The notes under the pieces are model-generated. The model was not told the DNA's origin, searched no databases, and saw only the letters and a list, made by a program, of their open reading frames with translations. DNA of 64,000 nt, from positions 261,624 to 325,623 of the forward strand of contig JADFZL010000005.1 in assembly GCA_015232575.1 (NCBI GenBank), read 5' to 3'. A program made the translations under genes and the position numbers. Within the stretch, counting starts at the first letter, position 1. The number at the start of each line of letters is the position of its first letter. Source of the DNA: Candidatus Rifleibacteriota bacterium. GTDB taxonomy: Bacteria > Muiribacteriota > Ozemobacteria > Ozemobacterales > Ozemobacteraceae. Below are positions 25,599 to 34,594 of the stretch, in pieces.

Positions 25599-26369
25599 TC
25601 AAGGTGAAAATTCTTTAATTTCTATTCCTTTATTTGAAAGATTTGCTACCGTTTTTTCGGTCAGAGATGTAGCAGTAGGCCTGTCACCCTCGTATCTCAC
25701 AAGAGTGAGTGTAATTTCTATTGAAGAAGCTTCTTTTACATCAGACGGAATTAAAGTTTTGACAGAAAGGCTTGCCACATCATTCAGCTCAATAGACAAA
25801 TTTTTCAGATTATTCGAAGTATAATACGATGAAAACGTTGGATTAGGAACAGTTCCCTTCCACAGAGCAAAGTCATCTTTGTTTCCAGTTCTGATTAAAG
25901 TAATCACACGGTTTTTGTTCTTTTCAGAAGCAGATTTTTTTCCACAATAAAGCATAACACCTGACCATGATCCCATGGTTGCGGTGGTTCTCCCAAGTTC
26001 TGGAATTGGTGCAAGATAAGGTGTTGCGACAGAAAAGCTCATTACAGGTTCATTAACATCACTACATGATCCCCATTTTTCTTTGTACCTTTTATTTATC
26101 AGAATAGGCAGCGGATCACTTGCTATTTCGCCGGTAGCGAACATTCGCGAAACATAATTAGCATTTTCAACGAGCTCTCGGAGGTTTCCCATAAGCACCT
26201 GAGCCTTTTTCTGGCTGTCAAGGCGCCAAGTGCCAAGTTCCATGGATTTGCTTCCGCTCCTGAAGACAAGAAGAATTCCAGAAAGAAGCATCGCCATAAT
26301 TCCGGCGCCCATGATTATTTCCACCATTGTAAAACCAATTTTGCGACTGAAATATATAGAGGGTCTCAA
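25599..26369 (-). CDS. Prepilin-like protein (PilW/GspJ type)
   Basis: 256-residue protein with a type IV prepilin signal: short basic leader, then GFTMVEIIMGAGIMAMLLSGILLVF with cleavage expected after Gly and Glu at +5. The long C-terminal domain (about 225 residues) fits a minor pilin of PilW/GspJ size. It is the third prepilin-like gene in a row. Minor pilins prime pilus assembly and sit at the tip. A 17-bp gap separates it from the PilX-like gene. Confidence 0.85.
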   Translation of the reverse strand: MRPSIYFSRKIGFTMVEIIMGAGIMAMLLSGILLVFRSGSKSMELGTWRLDSQKKAQVLMGNLRELVENANYVSRMFATGEIASDPLPILINKRYKEKWGSCSDVNEPVMSFSVATPYLAPIPELGRTTATMGSWSGVMLYCGKKSASEKNKNRVITLIRTGNKDDFALWKGTVPNPTFSSYYTSNNLKNLSIELNDVASLSVKTLIPSDVKEASSIEITLTLVRYEGDRPTATSLTEKTVANLSNKGIEIKEFSP

Positions 26370-26386
26370 ACACGTCTCCTTTTGGA

Positions 26387-26908
26387 TTAGAACGTTAGAA
26401 TTCTTGTTCTGCTTGCATTTACAACTGTTTTAGTAACATAATCGACAGCTTTTATAATACCTTTTTCATTTTTCGAACCAACAGTTAAGGATATTTCAAC
26501 TACATCGCGATTATACTGATTATTATAAGCCATCATATAAGTAGTCGTATAACTTGCAATTGTTTTATCAAGAGGTTTCATAAGGCTTTGCATACTCATC
26601 AGCGGAGTATCTTTTGCGCCGATGAACGCCTCCATTGGTGAAGGCGAATACTTTATCAAGCCTGGAGTTTTCTTTTTCAGCTCAAGCTCATATTTATATG
26701 AGTGATAAAAATCGGTTGGAAGCATTTTGTACTTCAGCAGGGCAATTTTCTGCATCCCCTCGCCGAAATGAAAAACCTGAATTCTGCGAAGCATTACTGG
26801 GCTCATATTCCCACCACTTTGAAACCTTTTTATATACATTGTACCAAGAATAAAAAGTATTGTGGAAAACCCCAATACAATTACTATCGCCATTCCTCTT
26901 CTGCTCAT
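26387..26908 (-). CDS. PilX-like minor pilin component
   Basis: 173-residue protein starting MSRRGMAIVIVLGFSTILFILGTMYIKRF: a short basic leader ending in Gly, then the N-terminal hydrophobic helix MAIVIVLGFSTILF. It lacks Glu at +5, as PilX/GspK-type minor components often do. The middle (residues 40-110) is polar with no clear motif. Position between PilV-like and PilW-like genes matches the known order of minor pilin operons. Confidence 0.7.
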   Translation of the reverse strand: MSRRGMAIVIVLGFSTILFILGTMYIKRFQSGGNMSPVMLRRIQVFHFGEGMQKIALLKYKMLPTDFYHSYKYELELKKKTPGLIKYSPSPMEAFIGAKDTPLMSMQSLMKPLDKTIASYTTTYMMAYNNQYNRDVVEISLTVGSKNEKGIIKAVDYVTKTVVNASRTRILTF

Positions 26909-26913
26909 TTTCT

Positions 26914-27447
26914 TTACATCCCCATATCAACTGAATAAGTAAGAGCATCAATCTGTTTACTTAAAGTGCTTCCAGGTTCAGTCCACGATACAACAACATA
27001 AATCCCGATAATTTTATCTGAAACGTTCAAATTTTTCACAGAATTTTCAAATATCCAGGTAAGAGGCTTCGTCGGGTCATAATTTGGAGAGGCTTGCAGA
27101 TCGATTCTACGGTATGAGAAATCAAGGGTTTTTCTCTCAAGCGTTGCAGTAACAGTATATGCATATCCGCTTCTTGAAACACTTCCAAGATCAAGAGTTA
27201 AAGTATCATCTTTAAGAGTAACTTTTCCAGCAGTTGAAAGATCAAACAGTTTTTTATACGGAAGTCCCGCGATTCTATTCATTGTTTCATCAAGAATTTG
27301 AATCGCATTGGTGTATCGATGATCCTTCTGGGTTCCGGCGTGACCAAAGCCAATCATTCCAGCTATGGGCAATGAAGCCAATGCCAGAATCAGGGCAGCA
27401 ATAAGGATTTCAATTAATGAAACCCCTTTTTCCCCGCGAAGGATCAT
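26914..27447 (-). CDS. Prepilin-like protein (PilV/GspI type)
   Basis: 177-residue protein beginning MILRGEKGVSLIEILIAALILALASLPIAGMIGF: a prepilin peptidase site after G8 and Glu at +5. The segment AIQILDETMNRIAGLPYKKLFDL resembles the helix of PilV-like minor pilins. It precedes the PilX-like gene by 5 bp, so the two are coupled. It follows the large secreted protein by 75 bp. Confidence 0.87.
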   Translation of the reverse strand: MILRGEKGVSLIEILIAALILALASLPIAGMIGFGHAGTQKDHRYTNAIQILDETMNRIAGLPYKKLFDLSTAGKVTLKDDTLTLDLGSVSRSGYAYTVTATLERKTLDFSYRRIDLQASPNYDPTKPLTWIFENSVKNLNVSDKIIGIYVVVSWTEPGSTLSKQIDALTYSVDMGM

Positions 27448-27522
27448 CTATGCTCCTGATTTTTTATTCAATTTTTATGATTCTCTCCCATCGTAATAGA
27501 TGAGAGAGAATCTGGCAAGCTA

Positions 27523-30500
27523 CTACTTTGTACGAACATTGGAACGTTCAATTACATGAATATCCATACCTGTTTTATATACAGGGAAGGTGCAGTCCAG
27601 ATCACGATAGTTTGGAGAAAGTTTTTTACCTTCCCAATCGAGAGCGTTATCACGAATTTTAATACGGATGTGGTAAATACCCGGAACAGTAAAACGCTCT
27701 GTTATCATCGGCTTTGTAGAGCTGGTAAGGTTGAAGAGTATGGCATCCTTCGGATCTGACAAAGTAAATGATTCTGTTGCTATTACTCCGGTGTTATCAA
27801 AAGAAACACATGAGAAACTTGCAATAACGTCTTCTTCCAGCTCAAACGGAAGAAGTTCATCTGTTGAAATAGTACTGGAAACGGTAGCCAGTTTAATTTT
27901 AATATATGGGTTGAAGCCGGCAATACTTCCTCCTGACCATTTTTCCAGACCATTTCTGACATTTTCTGAATCAGATGGAGGAAATGAAAGCTGTTTCCAC
28001 ATAACTTTCGATGACGACATGATATTAGTCGGTGCATGACCGATTGTGCGGTTTTTCATTTCTGATGCTTTTACAAACACATTTGGTCTGTCATTATCTC
28101 TGATAATAAGCTTTCCGAGACTTCCAAAAGACGCTTTCTGGCCAGCTGAATCCTGGCATTTGATACCATATTCGAGATCTTTGTAGCCAGCCGAATTATT
28201 GGCATAAGTCGGATCCATTTCAGGTAACCATACACCACCTGAATCTTTATAAAAATGAATAAGGTTATCTCTGTTTATCTGATAGCGAACGTATGAAAAC
28301 GATCTGTTGTAATCACCAGGTGAAAGATAGCCAATTTTGGTCCCATTAAAATCTGCCTCAGTAAGAAGTGTTCTTATGAATTTATAACGGCTGTCAGTGC
28401 TCTTCACACTTGGAGATTGGGAAGTATAATGCCTGCAGATAACTTCATTCGCAGTCGACCAGCTTGGCGGAATTGCTCCGGCAAGAGCTGTTGAATATGT
28501 AAAAGTTCCAACCTGATTATTGACGTCATGAGAAACTTTCAATGAAAGATCCACAGCACCGAAAAACGGATCAGAATAAGATAGAACTGTAGCATCATTT
28601 CCCATTGGGTTGTTATCTGCGACAACATAATCAAGGACCGGAAGATTTCCGCTGGGTGGCGAATCAACATTTGCAAGGTTTTCACCTGTTGTACCATACA
28701 TAATCGGCGAACTCTGAAAAATTGCTTTTGTCTGTGCGCCGCTTTTATAAGGATTAGCTAGAGTCATTGCCGGCGGAGTTGCGTCGATAACAATAACCTG
28801 ACAATTATCAGAATTGATTTTCAGTGTACAATATTTGTCTGTCATTACCCAGTTAGTGATAAGTTTTCCGCCAATATATTTTACAACAGCAGTATATGTT
28901 TTCCAGGTATAAGTACGCTGCCCCTTAACTGACAGAGAATAGCTCTGAGGCTGAGATGGTGACGGGAAGAGTTCACGAAGTTCAGAAAGGTATATTTCAG
29001 GTCGTTTAGTAACAACCTGCTTGTCATAAATCATTTCCGAACCTCTTTTAAGATATGCAGACCAGGTAAACTGAAACTCATCAAGCCATTTCAGACTTCC
29101 AGTAACAAGCATCGGATCATTGGGTTTAGGAGGATTAGTCAACTGCATAAGGGCAATACGATCATAATTTTTATACAAATTATAATTGGATTCTCTGATC
29201 TTAAAAGCCCATTTTCCAGCGTGATCTTTTTCAACAGGGCTATCTGTTGCACTTAATTCTTTGATGACATATTTCGGGTTCGACGGAGTTTTATTGCTCT
29301 GATCACGATAAGGAGCAGTTTTTGCTGTAGTATCATCAGAAGCCGGCTGGAAAGTATAGCCACCGGCGGCGAGAGGCATACCGCTCATTATTATACCAGT
29401 TCCATCTATGGGAGGAGGCGGTGGAAAAACCTCAATCTTAATGCTTTCCCATGAATAATTTTCACCGAAAGATGATTTTGGCGGAGTTTCACCTTTTGCA
29501 ATAGTATATGATGGTGTTAAAACAGTCTCTTTTTCATCTGACAAAGCACCAAGCGGAAGCTTGTCATAGTCATAATATTTGTACTTAACCATGATACCAA
29601 CCCAGTATTCGCCTCCACCAAGTACAACCGGCAATATTGAACTTTCACTGGGAGATCCCTCTGATTCCATATCAATAATAACTGTTTGAGTGGCATTGCC
29701 CTCTCGGTCGACCACCTGAATTACCTTCCAATAATATTGTACAGTCGAACCTTTAATAGTAACAGGGAATGAGCCGATTCGTCCGTCTTTATCCTTGTCC
29801 TCACCAAGACTTCCGAGGTTAACACCGTTTGAATCTATTACTGGAGGATTCTCAAGTTCAAAGAAATACACTTCATTTTCACCAAATTTGTGTCCGGCTG
29901 CAGGAACAACAGTACTTCCGTTTTTGTCCTGAACAAGTGGCCCAACACAATCAGTAACTCCTGAATTGTCGGAAGACATTTTCGGTGGAGTAGCATTATT
30001 AAGTACAGCAAGTTCTGTTCTATACTTTGTCTGAACTGGTCCTACAATCTGAAGATAGCCTGTATCAACCCAGACCCATGTAGATGTTTTGTCTGGAGTA
30101 AGAGTTGCAAAATCCCTGGTATAAACGTTTGTTCCAAGTTTAACCCTTCCAGAAATTTTGCTAATTGAAGATGTGTAATAATCTCTCTTGTAGACAGTTT
30201 TATAAACGTTCTGATGCCAGTATCCACGCCATTTTTTATAAGATGGTTTTTCAAAGACAAGTTCATATTTAACAAAGTTTGAGGTGTCAAAGCTGTCTTT
30301 TGAAGTTGGCTCTATCTCAGTTTTAACAAGATACAAGTTTCCAAAACCATCTGTACCGATTGCATCGGGTGCGGTTCCTTCTGCAACATAAATCTGTTCC
30401 GGTAAAGAAACGTTGGTAACTGTTTCATCGCGGGTAAACTTATAAGCCATACCCTGAGTTTTGTCGTAAGCGTAGATTATTCCGCCCTTCTGCCACCACT

Positions 30501-31668
30501 GGTCTGATATTGCAAGATCAGTAAGTTCACTCAAGGTGTATGGCGCATTAGCTTTTTTCAGCCAGTTATTTATTTCCTGTTTGCCAAGTACATAAAGCCA
30601 GTCAGAAGTTTTGTCTCTTGAGCTTACTCCAAGTGAGCTTCCGGTTGTAACTTCACCGATGATTTTTGTTTTTGCGTCAGTTCCGGTTAAAAGATAATCT
30701 GTGCTTGACGGAGCTCTCCTGTAAAGATAAGTTTTTCCAATACTGGAAAAAACGCAATCCAGATAAGGCATTTCGCCGCCAGGCAGCGGAATACCATTCT
30801 GTTCGCCAATGCATCCATCATAGCATTCGCCCTTTTTATCGAGGGTTGACTTAACCTCGGTCTGAACAGTTGCAACATCTTTTGTCATGGTCGGACCCTT
30901 TTTGGTATTCACATTATAATTGTACAATTTCAAATTACGATGTTTTGCCATGACATTTTCACGGACAACCCAGTGAGCCCAGCCGCCCCACGTTCTCTGA
31001 CCGCCTCTGCAACAGCATACATCTTTAAATGCATCAGGATCTTTTGGATACTCAACTGAGAGATTGTGCCAGCATCCGTAAGCCCATCTTGCCCAGAAAT
31101 GCAGATCGTGAGCATGATAAAATTTTCCGGGCGGAATGTAATAATATCCGGATTTTCCGGGAACAGCTGATGGAATGTTACTGCATGGATAGCATGTACC
31201 ACTATATTTGTAGCCGACAACAGAAGAATTGTGATTACCCTTCCCTGTAGCAGAATTACTTGGAGAACTGTGAAATCTGTGTATTGTCTCTTCGGGAACT
31301 TCTGTCGACTTATAAATCTTTGTACTGGTTGTCATGACCACCTTTCGTTCAAGTGGCTCAGTGACGGTTACCCATCCAGTATCAACTCCTGCGAATGTGA
31401 AAATATCCTTAAGACTTTTAGCTCCATCCCACTTCTGAAAAGCAGCCATTCCATAGGCATCAAGCGGATCATACAACCGCTCGACTGCTTTCCCGGTTAG
31501 ATTGTTAAGTGCATAGACACCACGCAGACCAGCTACTGCGCCTTCTTCGCCAATCATAAGATAACATTCGCCATTCTGTTCATAAAAGGGGTGCAATGCG
31601 AATGAAACATGGCAAACAAAAACCGATGCCAGCAATAGAAAAATGAACACCTTCATATTTTTTTTCAT
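27523..31668 (-). CDS. Very large secreted protein, candidate pilus-tip adhesin
   Basis: 1381-residue protein with a clean signal peptide (MKKNMKVFIFLLLASVFVCHVSFA). No known domain is recognised. The first 600 residues are rich in Trp, Tyr, His and Cys, with a DVCCCRGGQRTWGGWAHW segment. Later parts look like repeated beta-sandwich modules with SPVEKDHAGKWAFKI-type segments. The C-terminal region ends with FTVPGIYHIRIKIRDNALDWEGK, a PKD/Ig-like ending. Since it is encoded directly before three minor pilins, a PilY1-like tip role is the best inference, though no PilY1 beta-propeller motif was seen. Confidence 0.7.
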   Translation of the reverse strand: MKKNMKVFIFLLLASVFVCHVSFALHPFYEQNGECYLMIGEEGAVAGLRGVYALNNLTGKAVERLYDPLDAYGMAAFQKWDGAKSLKDIFTFAGVDTGWVTVTEPLERKVVMTTSTKIYKSTEVPEETIHRFHSSPSNSATGKGNHNSSVVGYKYSGTCYPCSNIPSAVPGKSGYYYIPPGKFYHAHDLHFWARWAYGCWHNLSVEYPKDPDAFKDVCCCRGGQRTWGGWAHWVVRENVMAKHRNLKLYNYNVNTKKGPTMTKDVATVQTEVKSTLDKKGECYDGCIGEQNGIPLPGGEMPYLDCVFSSIGKTYLYRRAPSSTDYLLTGTDAKTKIIGEVTTGSSLGVSSRDKTSDWLYVLGKQEINNWLKKANAPYTLSELTDLAISDQWWQKGGIIYAYDKTQGMAYKFTRDETVTNVSLPEQIYVAEGTAPDAIGTDGFGNLYLVKTEIEPTSKDSFDTSNFVKYELVFEKPSYKKWRGYWHQNVYKTVYKRDYYTSSISKISGRVKLGTNVYTRDFATLTPDKTSTWVWVDTGYLQIVGPVQTKYRTELAVLNNATPPKMSSDNSGVTDCVGPLVQDKNGSTVVPAAGHKFGENEVYFFELENPPVIDSNGVNLGSLGEDKDKDGRIGSFPVTIKGSTVQYYWKVIQVVDREGNATQTVIIDMESEGSPSESSILPVVLGGGEYWVGIMVKYKYYDYDKLPLGALSDEKETVLTPSYTIAKGETPPKSSFGENYSWESIKIEVFPPPPPIDGTGIIMSGMPLAAGGYTFQPASDDTTAKTAPYRDQSNKTPSNPKYVIKELSATDSPVEKDHAGKWAFKIRESNYNLYKNYDRIALMQLTNPPKPNDPMLVTGSLKWLDEFQFTWSAYLKRGSEMIYDKQVVTKRPEIYLSELRELFPSPSQPQSYSLSVKGQRTYTWKTYTAVVKYIGGKLITNWVMTDKYCTLKINSDNCQVIVIDATPPAMTLANPYKSGAQTKAIFQSSPIMYGTTGENLANVDSPPSGNLPVLDYVVADNNPMGNDATVLSYSDPFFGAVDLSLKVSHDVNNQVGTFTYSTALAGAIPPSWSTANEVICRHYTSQSPSVKSTDSRYKFIRTLLTEADFNGTKIGYLSPGDYNRSFSYVRYQINRDNLIHFYKDSGGVWLPEMDPTYANNSAGYKDLEYGIKCQDSAGQKASFGSLGKLIIRDNDRPNVFVKASEMKNRTIGHAPTNIMSSSKVMWKQLSFPPSDSENVRNGLEKWSGGSIAGFNPYIKIKLATVSSTISTDELLPFELEEDVIASFSCVSFDNTGVIATESFTLSDPKDAILFNLTSSTKPMITERFTVPGIYHIRIKIRDNALDWEGKKLSPNYRDLDCTFPVYKTGMDIHVIERSNVRTK

Positions 31669-31747
31669 TTGTCCCCCCTTTATTTCACTGGAGCTTTACC
31701 GCTAAGCCAACAGAAAAAACCATTACTCTTAAGATAATAGTACAACT

Positions 31748-32842
31748 TTATTTTGTTTCATTTAGAAAATTTTGATAGTAACTTTCTGGCATAGAACGGG
31801 TTGGATCTGTTTTAAATGAGTTTTTTTCGAAGTTCCGATATTCATTTATTACTGCCTGATAATTCTGCTTTGCCATCTCTGGAAGACGATACCTGTTAAA
31901 GATTTCGGTCGCCACATCAGCTGTTAAATCGATTCCTCCTGTTAGAATGGCTTTTCCGGGAGAAAAGTCAGCAAGATGTTGTGGAAGAAAAGATCTGTAA
32001 TCTATAAGTTTTTTAAGATTCATCTTTCTCGATTCAAGCATTCCTCCAGCAATGTGGTCCGGAGTTAACTTCAGTGCTGCAGCATCTTTCATGTTCATGA
32101 GAGCTTTCGAAGTCTCATCGACTTCCCAGTTGGTCAGATTCTGGAATAAACTTCCCGAAATAAGATCTGGCGTTTCAGCCTGTGCCGGAACAGAAAAATA
32201 TTTCTTTCCCTTTTTCAGAGGACGAGTGCCATAGCTATCGTCAATCACCAGCGAAATACCTTTTCTTTTTGAGACTTCGAGAATAATTTTCTGAATCTCG
32301 TTTCTGACATTATTCAACCATTTTTCCGTTTCAGCAGAGCTGTGGTAAATCGGTGCAAATGCAAGATCATTCGTCTGCTTTATACTTACAAGAATGTCTT
32401 CATGCTGTTTTTCGATGCTATCAAATTCGGCCTCATATTTATCTTCGTATTCTGAAATTAACCTGGATTTTTCACCTGGGGAATAGCCTTTCGCAAGTAG
32501 GTTCTGAATTGTTTCTTCACGTTTTTGAATCAGATCAAAACGTCTTTTAATTACTTCTGATTCTTTTCTGCGCAAAGTCGCCATTGCTTCTTTGATACCA
32601 GATTGTGACTTCTCTAATTCCTTCTGAAGCTGATCCGGGTTCTTTGATTTCGAAGTATCTTTGAGAAACAAGCCATTTACGTAATCATAACTTACCATCG
32701 AAGGGTGCAAAACCATTAGAAGGCGAAAATCCACCGTTCCGACTATATTTCCCTGCGAAAACAAAGAAGAAGGGAAAATAAAAACAATAACTGACAAAAC
32801 GCATAACAACCTGAAAATGTTTTTAAAAGAGCTGGAATTCAC
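31748..32842 (-). CDS. Skp/OmpH-like periplasmic protein (long form)
   Basis: 364-residue exported protein. After the signal peptide the segment IVGTVDFRLLMVLHPSM matches the first strand of Skp/OmpH chaperones, which hold unfolded outer-membrane proteins. A long charged coiled coil follows (about 60-150, ELEKSQSGIKEAMATLRRKE...), then NDLAFAPIYHSSAETEKWLNNV and a second strand region ISLVIDDSY. The C-terminal 150 residues extend beyond normal Skp (about 160 residues). It overlaps the next gene upstream by 4 bp (ATGA). Confidence 0.7.
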   Translation of the reverse strand: MNSSSFKNIFRLLCVLSVIVFIFPSSLFSQGNIVGTVDFRLLMVLHPSMVSYDYVNGLFLKDTSKSKNPDQLQKELEKSQSGIKEAMATLRRKESEVIKRRFDLIQKREETIQNLLAKGYSPGEKSRLISEYEDKYEAEFDSIEKQHEDILVSIKQTNDLAFAPIYHSSAETEKWLNNVRNEIQKIILEVSKRKGISLVIDDSYGTRPLKKGKKYFSVPAQAETPDLISGSLFQNLTNWEVDETSKALMNMKDAAALKLTPDHIAGGMLESRKMNLKKLIDYRSFLPQHLADFSPGKAILTGGIDLTADVATEIFNRYRLPEMAKQNYQAVINEYRNFEKNSFKTDPTRSMPESYYQNFLNETK

Positions 32843-33603
32843 TTTTTTCCCTCCGATGATAATGTTCTTATAAGGTCTACTGAGTCCTGTCTTGCATCAA
32901 TACCCCCAATCACAATTGGGGACAACCCGGGCACCTTTTGCGACAATCTTGCTCTTGCATTATCAATCCAGTCTATAGCTGCTTTCCGGCTGCCAGTTCC
33001 GTGGTAGATGATATGAAGCAATGATTCTTTTAACAGAAGATAATCAATGTCCTCGCCATCTGAAGGAAAAAAACCAGAAATATCAAATACAATAGAGGTC
33101 TTGTGCCTTTCCTTCAAACTCATAACCACTTTCTGAATATCTCTAACGATAGTTCTTACCTGCGGAACAATAGAATAATCCGAGGTTTGTCCGGGATAAT
33201 CAGAAGAAAAATAAGCGTTGTCAAACCTTGTCTTCAATTTAACAATCTCATTAGACAATGTCTTCTTCTTTTCCAGGAAACTGTCCTGAAAGTCTGAAAG
33301 ATTTTCTGCTTCCGAGGAAACTTTTGAGTTGTCCTGCGGATTTTCAAGATCCTTTAATTGCTGCTCCTTTTTAAGAATAAGACTTGCCAATTCTTTTAAG
33401 CCATCCAAACCATCAACTGGCTCGGAAGTTGTACCTTTAAATCGTCTGGTATCAGGATCAAAAGACTTATATAAAGCATGCGCCTGTACTAGCAGCCTGG
33501 TATCGACAAAAACAATATCTGCAGCCAAACCTGTGCCAGAACAAAGAAAAGTTACTGACATGAAAAACATAAAACATCGTAAATACAAAATTCGCAATTT
33601 CAT
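32839..33603 (-). CDS. Skp/OmpH-like periplasmic protein (second copy)
   Basis: 254-residue exported protein with signal peptide (cleavage near GLAADIVF) and the Skp-like first strand IVFVDTRLLVQAHALY, then a coiled coil (about 70-135, LASLILKKEQQLKDLENPQD...) and a closing strand TSIVFDISGFFPSD. The domain order matches its downstream neighbour, with both ending in an IVIGGIDA/ILTGGIDL element, so the two are distant paralogues. It overlaps both neighbours by 4 bp, giving a tightly coupled three-gene unit. Confidence 0.68.
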   Translation of the reverse strand: MKLRILYLRCFMFFMSVTFLCSGTGLAADIVFVDTRLLVQAHALYKSFDPDTRRFKGTTSEPVDGLDGLKELASLILKKEQQLKDLENPQDNSKVSSEAENLSDFQDSFLEKKKTLSNEIVKLKTRFDNAYFSSDYPGQTSDYSIVPQVRTIVRDIQKVVMSLKERHKTSIVFDISGFFPSDGEDIDYLLLKESLLHIIYHGTGSRKAAIDWIDNARARLSQKVPGLSPIVIGGIDARQDSVDLIRTLSSEGKK

Positions 33604-34118
33604 TTACAGACTTCTACCTCCCTGCCTTTTTTTAACCAGCCATCCAGACCTTCCTGGTAATCAATCAAATTAGAATATCCCATTTTCTTAAGCTTTTTAA
33701 TGATTTCATAACGATTTTTTAATTCCAAATCGCAATCATACACAAGAATCATTCTATTTTTATCAGGCAAAAGCTTTTCTATTTCAGCTTCAGAAACATC
33801 ATTATTCTGTATTCTGCAACTTCCAGGAATAATTCGTGCGGCAGTTTTTTCAAGGCTTGCGGCAAGAAGCACAATAGGAACCTTTGAATCAACGAGAGCC
33901 TCAAGGGTAGAAGTGTTAATCTGAGGCTCAACTACAGGTTCTTCTATTCTGTCAAAAGGTATAGCAGCAAAACTGGCAACAACTCCAGACATTCCTGATA
34001 ACATAAAACTGGCAAGCTCAGAGCAGTATTTTCCTTCAAAAACACCATTGCAGGAAAATACCATTGATACTCTGAATAAGAAACACAATGTAATAAAAAG
34101 TGTTTTCTCAGCCAACAT
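33600..34118 (-). CDS. Exported rhodanese-like protein
   Basis: 172-residue protein with an N-terminal export signal (TLFITLCFLFRVSMVFS). The C-terminal half (about 75-170) has the rhodanese fold pattern: strand VPIVLLAAS, the ARIIPGSCRI segment as in AxHIPGA, EAEIEKLLPDKNRMILVYDCD with the candidate active-site Cys, and KKMGYSNLIDYQEGLDGWLKKG. The loop after the Cys is unusual (DLELKNR in place of the CxxGxR loop), so sulphur transfer may be lost. First gene of a long leftward envelope operon; its promoter is at 34146-34174. Confidence 0.75.
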   Translation of the reverse strand: MLAEKTLFITLCFLFRVSMVFSCNGVFEGKYCSELASFMLSGMSGVVASFAAIPFDRIEEPVVEPQINTSTLEALVDSKVPIVLLAASLEKTAARIIPGSCRIQNNDVSEAEIEKLLPDKNRMILVYDCDLELKNRYEIIKKLKKMGYSNLIDYQEGLDGWLKKGREVEVCK

Positions 34119-34145
34119 TTTTCCCCTTTATTATCATAAGATTTC

Positions 34146-34174
34146 ATTCTATGTTATCAGAAATATCTTGTCAA
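34146..34174 (-). promoter_or_regulatory. Promoter of the leftward envelope operon
   Basis: Minus strand TTGACA (34174-34169), 17-nt spacer, TAGAAT (34151-34146), 28 bp upstream of the rhodanese-like gene start. It is near-consensus and likely drives the genes down to at least 31748, perhaps through the pilin genes. Confidence 0.8.
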
Positions 34175-34594
34175 CAATGATTAAGCAAACATGCAAAAGT
34201 GTCAGAACAGTCATGGAAGCCCTATTTTAGTTCATTTAAAAAATTTACCTCCTGCAGAGGACGGTAGATAAACTGACATATATAATTATACAAGCAAGAA
34301 CAGTACCCCCTTAACCATACTATCCACATATTTATAGGAAAGCTTTTACCAGAGAGTATAAAAATAATTTTTATCTATAATATGGGAAATGTAAAAACGT
34401 AATATTTTTTTTACAATCAATGTAATCTTTTTTTTACAGTTTGTCCCAAAAGAAACTGCAACTTCATTGCAGCCCAAACAGATAATTTCAAATAAATACC
34501 TGCGCAAATAATATGCAAAATAAATATTTCATGTTGAGTTACTAACAACTACATGAATTACTGCCGATAAAGCGAGTGAAGTGGAGGAATTCTA
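34175..34594. other. Divergent intergenic region before the HEAT-TPR gene
   Basis: AT-rich 420 bp with no gene. Several A/T tracts occur around 34376-34440. A TATAAT is present at about 34375 without a good -35. An exact GCCGATAA, the -10 octamer of flagellar sigma-28 promoters, is at 34563-34570, but the TAAC element upstream is spaced one base too far. No RNA gene was recognised. Confidence 0.4.
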
